Shown: positions 6,031 through 14,600 of the stretch, in pieces
Numbering within the stretch: position 1 is the first letter of the stretch
Layout of the letters: the number at the start of each line of letters is the position of its first letter
Source: CAZWUW01 sp964636895
GTDB taxonomy: Bacteria; Bacillota; Thermincolia; Thermincolales; CAZWUW01
Length of the DNA: 44,651 nt
Direction of reading: 5' to 3'
Assembly: GCA_964636895.1 (NCBI GenBank)
Contig: CAZWUW010000012.1
Location: forward strand, 1 to 44,651
Translations under genes and position numbers: made by a program
The notes under the pieces: generated by a model
What the model saw: the letters and a program-made list of their open reading frames with translations, nothing else
Databases searched by the model: none
What the model was told of the DNA's origin: nothing

Positions 6031-8889
6031 CTATAGTTTCTCAAATAATCTTTTCAATATTACAGCCGCTTGTGCCCGCGTTACCCGCTGAGTCGGGGCA
6101 AACTCCCCTCCAGGCTGTCCTATCATGATTCCGTTTTCTGCCGCCAGAGCCACACTACTCCTGGCCCAGCCGGCAATCCGGCCGGCATCACCGAAGGTTT
6201 TCGGGATATCCTGCCGGGCTGCTTGGTTGGCTTCAAGCAGCTTTTTATAATCCATGGCCTTTACTGTCATAACAGCAATTTCTTCCCTTGAAATACCAGC
6301 GCCGGGCGCAAAGGTATGCTCATTGTAACCTGAGATTATCCCGGTCTTGACTAAAGCAGCCACAGCTCCGTAATACCACGCACCTTGAGGGACATCTTTA
6401 AAAATAACCGGAAACGACTTGTCCTGCGGCAACGCAAGAGCTTTCGCCAGCATTACCGTATATTGAGCTCTGGTCACTCCCTTGTCCGGCGCGAAATTAC
6501 CCATGTCATAACCGTTAATAATTGTCTTGGCCACCAAAAATTCAATATCCTGCTGCGCCCAATGGCCTGAAATATCTGAAAAGGTTTTGTTGTAAACCAT
6601 AACTGCATATTTACTAAAAGATTCCCGCAAAGCAATTACATATTTTCCATCTGTATCTACTTTACCGCCGACATATTCCCAAACCCCGGCTGTTTCATCT
6701 AATCTGAAAATGCCTAGCTTGCGCGGGTCAGTACCCTGTAAATCCAAACCGGCGTATGAAATTTTGATTGTTACCGGTCGGAGAAAATTATGGATAGGCA
6801 CGCTATTGGAACCCGTCCCTGTAGCAGCGGTTAACTTAAAGACTGGGCTTACTGATGTCAGCTTGGCAGAACTTGGCGATTTTGCCTCAATAGCCTTTAC
6901 TGCTGCCGCCGGGACTTCGGAAATAATTACTGTGACAGGTGTTGTTGCGATCATAACCCCCGCAGGCAGCTCCAGGATAACGCTCCCTGAAGGTGTGGAA
7001 ACAGTACTTCTTTCGGCCGGTGACACTATCTTAGTAACCAATATCCACGGTGCCGGACCTGTATCCCCACCACTACTACCTCTGCCGGCAATGGCCGTTT
7101 TAACATTAAAGCCCGGACCGTTATTACTCAGGTTACCTGCGGTGTCAGCTGCTTCAATTTTAAAAGTATATGTCGTACCCGGCGCAAGCCCGGCATCCCG
7201 GTAAGAATATATTGAACCTCCCACAGTGGTTACAAGACTGCCGCCTCGGTAAACATGGTAGGCAACAACCCCCCGGTCATCGGCGGCTGCCGACCAGCTT
7301 AGTTGCACGCTTGTCTCGGCTATGTTGGATGCCGTTAATGCACTCCCGGCCGGCCAAACCGGCGCGGCGGTATCCCTTAGCGCAACTGTCCGTACAGTGA
7401 TGCCGGGCCCTGTATCAGACCAATTGCCTGCCCCGTCTCCGGCTTCAATTTTAAAGGTATATCCGGTATCCGGCGTAAGGCCGGTTGCATTCGCGGTCAA
7501 CACATGGCCCACTTCAGTTAACCGGATACCGTTTTTATAAACCCGGTAGCTTACTACCTCTACATTATCCGCTGCCGACGTCCAGTTCAGGGTCAGGCCG
7601 GTCTCTCCGACCCCGGAAGCCATAACAGCGGAGCCGGCCGGCCAGGCCGGCTTTTCCGTATCCGCCGGGTTAACATAAACTGCAGACCCGCCGGCATAGT
7701 TCAGTAAAAACGGTTCTTCGACCTGCGTGTCCCCGTCATGCACCCTTACAGCAATGGGCTGTAAATTGTTATTATGATTATTTTTTATCTTTGTACTAAA
7801 AAAGTATGTATCTCCTGTTGCACCGGCAGCAGCCAAAAACCCGTCATATACTGCACCGGTAACGGTAAAATCGCCTAACGGGCTGATATTGCCGAAAACT
7901 AATTTAGGGTCAGTCAATGCGGCGGGAAGCCCCGTTAATCTGAAGGCAATGGTATCACTCCCGGCGCTCCGGTAGTAGTAAAGGCGGTCGTTGTCGGAGT
8001 CGGTGAAGGCAACATCGGGCAGCACGGACATTATCTTGGTTTGAATTGGCCCGGTCTCCGGTTTACCTGTCCAGTCAGTATACCAACCGGAATCAGCTCT
8101 AAATGAAACACTACCGTCTGCACTAAAGTCTGTTAAATTTGGCAAAGCAGCGGCTAAATTGGCCTTGCCCTGGTTAGTCAGGGTTAACGTAAATTTTGTC
8201 GAGTCCACAATACTGTAAACAGCATCACCAACCTGCAAGCGGTAATCTAAATATAGCCCACCCAATAAAAAATCATCATCTATGACAGTAAACATGGGGA
8301 TTTGCATAATATCGTCCGTGGCCAACCCGCCGCTAAATAGTTCAATTGTAACCGTTATCGCTCCGCTGCCAAAATTGTAAACAGCCCCGTTGATAGTCTG
8401 ACCGGCGGGAAAATCGTTAATTACGGTTACAGGCACATCAATGATAGCCGGGTCGGTGGACGGGGTTGCCCCGCTCCTGAGCCAGCCGGTTTCCGCCGTC
8501 AGAGTTACCCCGGCGCCGTCCGCTGTCTTTAAGGATTGTCGGTCCGCCAGGCTTAAATTAAAAGTAATTTGCGTGCCGTCACTATTTATTACGGCCATGG
8601 AACCGGTGGTTAAAACCACATTAATGAGACCGGCGGCGTTGTCCGATATTATAATCCTGGTTACATCCACATTATCCGCTCCATTGGACGTAAAACCGGA
8701 TCCGTTAACAGTTAAAGTTTTGACCGCAGAATCCCAATCCAGACTGGCAGAGGAAATGGTCATGCCCGCTGGCGCCGCAGGCGCTGCTGCCAGAGCCGGC
8801 TTAACCTCAGGCAACTGAACCAAAGCCAGGGCTAATGCCAAAGCTAAAACAACAACTGTTCTAATTGATTTGGTCTGCTTGCGAAGCAT
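6031..8889 (-). CDS. Secreted wall-anchored protein with fibronectin type III and three SLH domains
   Basis: 952 residues, ATG with GGGGGGAG seven bases upstream. A signal peptide (VVVLALALALALVQLP, cleavage probably after ALA near residue 34) is followed by about 370 residues of beta-rich sequence. Two fibronectin type III domains come next (about 405-600, the paired stretches WPAGSAVMASGVGETG and WPAGSALTASNIAETS). A region of about 150 residues like that found before SLH repeats in other wall proteins follows, and three SLH domains end the protein (FSDISGHWAQQDIEFLVAK, FKDVPQGAWYYGAVAALV, FGDAGRIAGWARSSVALA). SLH domains bind secondary cell-wall polysaccharide, so the protein sits on the outer wall. 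It has no CXXCH. Lying within the cytochrome cluster, it may hold cytochromes or filaments at the surface. Confidence 0.9.
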   Translation of the reverse strand: MLRKQTKSIRTVVVLALALALALVQLPEVKPALAAAPAAPAGMTISSASLDWDSAVKTLTVNGSGFTSNGADNVDVTRIIISDNAAGLINVVLTTGSMAVINSDGTQITFNLSLADRQSLKTADGAGVTLTAETGWLRSGATPSTDPAIIDVPVTVINDFPAGQTINGAVYNFGSGAITVTIELFSGGLATDDIMQIPMFTVIDDDFLLGGLYLDYRLQVGDAVYSIVDSTKFTLTLTNQGKANLAAALPNLTDFSADGSVSFRADSGWYTDWTGKPETGPIQTKIMSVLPDVAFTDSDNDRLYYYRSAGSDTIAFRLTGLPAALTDPKLVFGNISPLGDFTVTGAVYDGFLAAAGATGDTYFFSTKIKNNHNNNLQPIAVRVHDGDTQVEEPFLLNYAGGSAVYVNPADTEKPAWPAGSAVMASGVGETGLTLNWTSAADNVEVVSYRVYKNGIRLTEVGHVLTANATGLTPDTGYTFKIEAGDGAGNWSDTGPGITVRTVALRDTAAPVWPAGSALTASNIAETSVQLSWSAAADDRGVVAYHVYRGGSLVTTVGGSIYSYRDAGLAPGTTYTFKIEAADTAGNLSNNGPGFNVKTAIAGRGSSGGDTGPAPWILVTKIVSPAERSTVSTPSGSVILELPAGVMIATTPVTVIISEVPAAAVKAIEAKSPSSAKLTSVSPVFKLTAATGTGSNSVPIHNFLRPVTIKISYAGLDLQGTDPRKLGIFRLDETAGVWEYVGGKVDTDGKYVIALRESFSKYAVMVYNKTFSDISGHWAQQDIEFLVAKTIINGYDMGNFAPDKGVTRAQYTVMLAKALALPQDKSFPVIFKDVPQGAWYYGAVAALVKTGIISGYNEHTFAPGAGISREEIAVMTVKAMDYKKLLEANQAARQDIPKTFGDAGRIAGWARSSVALAAENGIMIGQPGGEFAPTQRVTRAQAAVILKRLFEKL

Positions 8890-8913
8890 AGCATTTCTCC
8901 CCCCGCACTGTCG

Positions 8914-9432
8914 TTATTTAACCAATGATTCTTTAAACTCAAGCTCGTCTACCAGCCACTTGCCATCTTTTTTGACCAATTGGTAGGTGGCAGCGTACTT
9001 TACTTTTTGTTGTCGGTTAACCGGTTTGCGTGTATTCATATCCAGGTAGCTGAAGGACCAGGTTTCAATAGTCTTCATCGTGGCCTGGGGCAGCACCTTT
9101 TTATCCGATATGCTGCCGGCTTTATTATACTTCGGATCCGCTTTGGCAATGTTCTGTTTTTTGAGCTTGACCCGACCAAATTCAAGGTACTGCAAAGATG
9201 ACTGGACAATCTTCTTTTCTTTTTTCATTTGACTAATAAAAATCATCACCCGGCCCATCTCTTTTTCTGTGGCGACATGCTCAAGCACTTTATTATCCTG
9301 ACTTTCAAGTGCTAAAGGCAAACTGTTGTTATAGTTGCGCACCGCCTGCATGATCGCCTTGTCCTCGCCCGGGATACAACCGGATAATATCACGGCAGCC
9401 AATAACAAAATAAAAATTTTAAATAGCTTCAC
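8914..9432 (-). CDS. Lipoprotein, probable NTF2-like/IMS-type domain, module B copy
   Basis: 172 residues. The start is GTG at 9432 with GGAGG seven bases upstream, giving a short signal peptide with lipobox LSGC; the ATG starts further up are inside ccsA. After the lipid-modified Cys there is a helical part, followed by a C-terminal beta-rich part with WSFSYLDMNTRKPVN and KDGKWLVDELEFKES. The pattern resembles NTF2-like/ARC6-IMS domains, which I infer from memory. A clear paralogue lies at 31323-31934, also beside resB and ccsA (shared features: NYN near the N-terminus, W-x-Y/F-S-YLD, Y-x-x-x-Y, GDKWLV/GKWLV). The constant pairing with System II genes suggests an outer-face helper in heme attachment or cytochrome handover. 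Confidence 0.82.
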   Translation of the reverse strand: MKLFKIFILLLAAVILSGCIPGEDKAIMQAVRNYNNSLPLALESQDNKVLEHVATEKEMGRVMIFISQMKKEKKIVQSSLQYLEFGRVKLKKQNIAKADPKYNKAGSISDKKVLPQATMKTIETWSFSYLDMNTRKPVNRQQKVKYAATYQLVKKDGKWLVDELEFKESLVK

Positions 9433-9452
9433 CTGTATTCCTCCAGTCATAT

Positions 9453-10283
9453 TTATGAAAGATAGGGCGCATGCTGGCTGACATAAAGCAAACCAATACC
9501 AAGCAGGGTAAACAGAAGTACTAAAAAAGCAATCAGTGAAAACCAGGCTGCCCTTACCCCCCGCCACCCGTGTATGCGCCGCAAATGCAGATAGAAACCG
9601 TAAATGACCCAGGAAATCAGCGACCAAACTTCAACCGGGTCCCAACTCCAATAGCTCCCCCAGGCATTATTAGCCCAGATGGAGCCTGACGCAATCATGA
9701 CGCCAATCATGATAAAACCGAAACCGATAAACCTGTGGCTGTATTCGTCGGCCACTTCTGTGGAGGGCAATTTATCCAAAATCGCTGTTAAACCAGGCCA
9801 CTGAATCTTTTTCTTTTTAGTGACGTGCAGAAATCCTAAGGCTGTTCCCAGCAAACAGGAGCCATAGGCAAGTTTGGCAAACATCACATGTACCAGCAGC
9901 CAAAAAGTATCGAAACTGCCCGGCACCTGCTTATGCTGGGGGTCAGACATTATCCCCAGCCCTAGGATGATTAGACTAAAAGGCAGGAATAAAAATCCGA
10001 TATAGCGCAAACCGGGTTTTTTCCACTGGAAAAATAGATAAAAAAGCATACCTGTCCAAACCAGGGAAGACGCCACCTCATATCTGCCGATATATGGCAA
10101 GTGCCCCGAGTCCACCCAGCGTATCCCCAGCGCCGCTGTATGGGCGGTAAAGCCGGTCAGGGTGATTAATGTGGCCAACTTAAGGCAGTCCTTTTTAAAA
10201 CTGAAGCTGTAAACATAAAGGATACTGCTGATTACATAGAAAGCGATCGCAATCCAATGAAGTGTCAGGTCAACTAAAATCAC
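9453..10283 (-). CDS. ccsA: CcsA/ResC-type cytochrome c synthase subunit, module B
   Basis: 276 residues, a polytopic membrane protein. It carries the tryptophan-rich heme-handling motif WGSYWSWDPVEVWSLISW of the CcsA/CcmC/CcmF superfamily, and His residues expected to ligand heme (HTAALGIRW, WLLVHVMFAKLAYGSC, HLRRIHGW). In System II this protein and ResB form the CcsBA complex, which exports heme and attaches it to CXXCH cysteines on the outer face. The start is GTG at 10283 with GAGGAGG nine bases upstream. It overlaps the end of resB by 14 bases, so the two are probably translationally coupled. Its paralogue at 29147-29980 has the same length (277 residues) and very similar sequence through the tryptophan-rich motif. 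Confidence 0.93.
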   Translation of the reverse strand: MILVDLTLHWIAIAFYVISSILYVYSFSFKKDCLKLATLITLTGFTAHTAALGIRWVDSGHLPYIGRYEVASSLVWTGMLFYLFFQWKKPGLRYIGFLFLPFSLIILGLGIMSDPQHKQVPGSFDTFWLLVHVMFAKLAYGSCLLGTALGFLHVTKKKKIQWPGLTAILDKLPSTEVADEYSHRFIGFGFIMIGVMIASGSIWANNAWGSYWSWDPVEVWSLISWVIYGFYLHLRRIHGWRGVRAAWFSLIAFLVLLFTLLGIGLLYVSQHAPYLS

Positions 10284-11595
10284 GCGCCGGTTCCTCCTCT
10301 ATGAATTTCTGAATATAATGCACAATTCCTTCCATTTCCTCTTTAAAACTCTCCCGAAAGCGATGGCTATAGCTGTAAACGACAAGATATGACGCCTCAG
10401 CATCCATTTCAACTTTGATCACTATTTTTTTTGGCGTTAACCAATAAAACAGCGTCATACCCAGGGTGGCAACCAGAAAACCTGCATACACCGGGATGTA
10501 ACCGTATCCTTTGCGAACGTTGAAAGCAAAATATGGTATGTTTTCGTGAAAGCGTAATTCACTCCCATCTTTCAAAACCACCTTTTGCCCCAGCCGGATC
10601 AGACCCTTGAAAAGAACTCGCTTAGTGCTCTTCTCATAGACATGCAACTCAAGATAGGGGTTTTTCCGTTTATATGATAATGTCCCGGGTTTGCTTTTAT
10701 TCCCGTTATAATCCGGCAAAAAATTAAAATATATGCGATAAGGCTCACCGGGAAAATCATATGTCCTGGTATAGGTTTCAGCGCTGGGATAGATATGGGT
10801 ACCAAGGCCAATTCGGTAGTGAGCAGACTTTTTTTGAGCCGGGGAACTGATACTTATTCCTGTAAAATAACCGAAGGTTTCTTTATAAAAAGTAAGTCCT
10901 TTATAAGTCACCGGTTTGGAACTCGAAACCAGCCCGCGCTTTACCGCGACCCCGTCAACCATAAGCGTAAAATCCCCGTATGCCTTGACACCCTGCCTGA
11001 TATACTCCTCTCGGATGTCATGGAGAAACACGCGGAATTCATTGCCTTTTTCCCGATTAAACCAGCCTTTGCGGGTATCCGTGTATTCAGCCGGTGTATC
11101 GTTGAAGAACTGGCCCTTCATTAGGCCGAAACTGCCTTGAAACCCCAAAAAAGTATCGTAAAATGCTCCCAGCATAATTAACATTAAACCGGTATGAAAA
11201 ATGACCGAACCCCAATACCCAAACCGGTTTTTTCGCAAAAGCAGTGTATCGTCGGCAAGCACCCGCCTATTCCAACCGGGGACTGCCAGCTTAGATAAAA
11301 CAAGGGCGTCAATGCGCCCCCGTTTTATTAACGTCATCTTAAGCGAATTACCGGCAGTAATATCGCTTTGCTCCAAAGTGCGGGCTTTTCTAACCTGCTT
11401 TACAGTACAAAGGAATATGTTAAGCAAAAGAAAGCCGCAAAGGATGGCAAAACCTTTGCTGAAGTATAATTTACCCAGTACCTGCTGTGCTTGCACCCCA
11501 AACTTGCCTGATTGACCCAGGCTGGCCACTATTAGTACAATTGCCAAAGCAATTATCAGGGTTCTGGCCAATACAACTGAAGATAACCACGGCAA
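10270..11595 (-). CDS. resB: ResB/Ccs1-type cytochrome c synthase subunit, module B
   Basis: 441 residues from TTG at 11595. I choose this start because GAGGTGGG lies five bases upstream, just behind the stop of the giant cytochrome (11612), and because it gives the same length as the module A copy (442). The longer open frame to 11667 would run inside the cytochrome gene. Two N-terminal membrane helices, a third (VIFHTGLMLIMLGAFYD, with the His typical of ResB), a large outer domain of about 230 residues and a last helix (VYAGFLVATLGMTLFYWL) match the ResB family. It works with the CcsA encoded next. It is co-transcribed with the 15-heme cytochrome it presumably matures. Confidence 0.92.
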   Translation of the reverse strand: MPWLSSVVLARTLIIALAIVLIVASLGQSGKFGVQAQQVLGKLYFSKGFAILCGFLLLNIFLCTVKQVRKARTLEQSDITAGNSLKMTLIKRGRIDALVLSKLAVPGWNRRVLADDTLLLRKNRFGYWGSVIFHTGLMLIMLGAFYDTFLGFQGSFGLMKGQFFNDTPAEYTDTRKGWFNREKGNEFRVFLHDIREEYIRQGVKAYGDFTLMVDGVAVKRGLVSSSKPVTYKGLTFYKETFGYFTGISISSPAQKKSAHYRIGLGTHIYPSAETYTRTYDFPGEPYRIYFNFLPDYNGNKSKPGTLSYKRKNPYLELHVYEKSTKRVLFKGLIRLGQKVVLKDGSELRFHENIPYFAFNVRKGYGYIPVYAGFLVATLGMTLFYWLTPKKIVIKVEMDAEASYLVVYSYSHRFRESFKEEMEGIVHYIQKFIEEEPARDFS

Positions 11596-11611
11596 AGCTC
11601 CCACCTCGCTG

Positions 11612-14600
11612 TTAATGGTCTCTACACCAGCCTGCACAGCTCGCTTTAGTCCAGCGCGCCGGGCCAACGGTAGTCGGTATCACTGAGCCAAGTACATTAT
11701 TTATTACTCCGTCGTTGTACGGGGGCCCGTCTTCAAAAACAGTTATGGCCAGCCCCCTGTTTTGGCTATTATTATTATCGGCGCCGCCGTTATAAGTGCT
11801 CCCGTCGGACCGCAGCCACCCGTGCGGCACTGCCCCGTGGCAACTGCCGCAGGAAACCGGCCCAACAATAGTACCGTCTGTTAACACTTCATTACCGCCG
11901 GAGTGATCCCCTTCAGTATGCAGATTTCTCCCAGTATCAGTTTCTGCAAACTGGGTCCGGAAATTATTGTCGTTGTTTATTTGTACTTGCAGACCAGTAG
12001 AACGATTAAAGCCCGTATAAAACTCATAGTCATGGCAGCGGAAGCAAAGATGATTGGCATCACCGGGCGGGGCGGTACCGGTGGTATCCGGATCCCATGG
12101 AGCCACAAGCAGAAACTGGTTGGTGGAACCGTGGGGACCTCTTACCCCTCCGGGTGAGGCATGGCAGTCAGTACACTTGACAACGCTGTCCCCGCCCCAG
12201 GGCCTGCCATTGTCGTCAACCCCAGCGTATTTGCCGTAATATTTCCACTGTAAGCTGGCATTCCTGAACATGGGCATCGGTCTAAATGTCCCATCAGACC
12301 TTGGGATCACACTATGCCCGGCGTAGTTTGCCGATGGGTTTAGTTCCCTGGCCACATCAGTCTGCTTAAAGGCACCGTAACTGTTGCTGGAAGGGTTGTC
12401 AAAGGGTGCCTTGTTGCTGACCGGGGTATAGGCATATTTACTGTGACATTTCAGACAGAGCTGCCATTCATAATCGTTATCAAGCTGGTTGTCGTTAGCG
12501 TTCAGGATAACCCTTCTGAATAATGTGCTTGCTGACGTACTGTCATAACCGGCAACCGTGGCAGGCCAGGAGTCAACCCAGACCCCGGAAATATTGCCCA
12601 GCCGATATACCTGGTCTTTAACAATAGTCCGGTAATTGGAATTATACGGAGCCCCCAGCGTGCCCAACATTCTTTCCACATCAGAGTTAGTCTGCCGGTT
12701 CACCTTAACCGTATGGGACTCATGACAATCCCAGCATTCGGCGTGTCTGGCCCGGTCTATAATCTCCTCAAAATCATCGTGAATATCCAGGGCATAAATG
12801 CTGTATGTCGGATGGAAGGACGCCGCACCCGAACCCATGGTGCCATAGATATTAGCAGCCTTTGGATACAACGCATTCCGTCCGCCTGTGCTGTGACAGT
12901 TACCGCACTGACCCTGGTTATCGTCGCCCAGCTGATCCTCAGGCCTGCCCAGCAAACGTTTGGAATTAGAGCCGTGAGCAGTATGGCAGTCGTTGCACTG
13001 CACCTTGGTTGGTGTATTACTGTAGTGGGCTGACGGCAGGTAAGGTGTCTTATCCCAGCCGTATACGGAGTAAGTCGTCGTTAAACTGATGCTCGGGAAA
13101 AAAACCGAATAAGGCACATTAACGGTCCTGTTTACCTGCTTTTGCGGCGGCTCATCAGCGTCATGACAACGCAGGCAAAAAGTGGTCCGGTCATCGGTCC
13201 AGATAATATTGGTGTTATACGGGTCAGATGTGTTTAACAACCCGCCCCGCACATAGTGAGGGTTATGGCAGTTCACGCACTCAACGTTGCCGTCAGCCGG
13301 TGACCCCTTGACATTGTGGCTCGAGACCTTCGTCAGATCAACCTGGATATCCGGGATATTATACTGGTAAGAAGTTGCCCCATGGCACTTATAACAGTTT
13401 TCCTCCTCCGGCGCTTTGGTCAGCCGGACATCAAAACTGGCATGGTTATAATGGCATGGCGCACACCTGATGCCGGTGCCGGATACAGGGTCCAAATAAA
13501 CTGAGTTATGAATTGACAACTCAAAAATATCGTGTTCCCCGGCGGTATTATCCAACACCCTCTCAGGTCCGCCGGAACCGTGGCAAACATAGCAAAAAGC
13601 ATTACCCGAGGTGTATACCTTTCCTGAAACCGTTTCCGCCGACAGCAAACGGGGATAAATGGCCGGATTGAGATGGGGGTTATGGCAGCTGGCACATTCC
13701 TTACTGGTAGACTCCATCGGCAAGGGGTGCCGGGATTGATGGTCAGGCTTATACTCAGCCTCAGTGGCGTACTTACTGCCGGTGCCGGCGGCATCGTGGC
13801 AAGTGTAACACATTTTAGCTTCCTGGGTTTGGTTAAACAGGAACTCCTTCTTCCCCCGGTGTGTAACATGGCACTTGGAACACATGACTGTAAGCTTGGA
13901 ATAAGCGCCGTGGGGGTTGATATGCAGAGCATCTGTAGTTGTGGTTTTCTGGATGGCCGTTGTAGGCACGGATTCATTCCCGGCCGTATCAAAAGCCTTC
14001 AGGTAATACCAGTATGTGGTGTTGGCGCTCAGGCCCAAATCCGTAAAATTCAGTAAAGTCCCGGGCACTGCGCCGCGCAGAGTATATGTCACACCATCAA
14101 GGCTGGAAAAGATTTTGTAACCCGCAACCCCAATATTATCAGCGGCCGCATTCCACTTCAAATCCACCATAGTATCCGTTCTGGCCGCAGCGGTCAGCTT
14201 AACTGAGGATACATCAGGCGGAGTTAAGTCAGTTGTTATATTGGTCGTGGCAAAGGTCTGTTCCGGGCTTTCGGCTGTACGGTGGGTCACATCAGTGGCC
14301 CTGACTTTATAATAATAGGTCTTGTTAGGTGACAGGTCATAAAGAAAGGCCATTTTGTCCTTATCTTTGTCCTCAATTACATACGGATAGACTCCCGGGT
14401 AAATACCGTAAACCACCTGGTCAACGGTAAATTTGCTGGTCTCCCAGTAAACAGCAGCAGAAACGTTGGTGATGTTTCGGACCCCGATTTTGGTTACTTC
14501 CGGCTTAGAATTGTCCACATTAACCTGGACATATTCTTCCATAAAGGAAGTAGGTCCGGTGAGACCCGGGTCAACCACCCGCAGCCTAAGCACATACGCC

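Noticed and set aside
6710..7204. Longer open frames opposite the SLH gene and opposite the cytochromes (for example 39614-40195 plus)
   Set aside because: Their translations lack domain patterns and follow the codon composition of the real genes on the other strand.
11612..11667. ResB start at 11667 (TTG), as the longest frame would suggest
   Set aside because: It would overlap the cytochrome by 56 bases without an SD; the TTG at 11595 has an SD and gives the same length as the paralogue.
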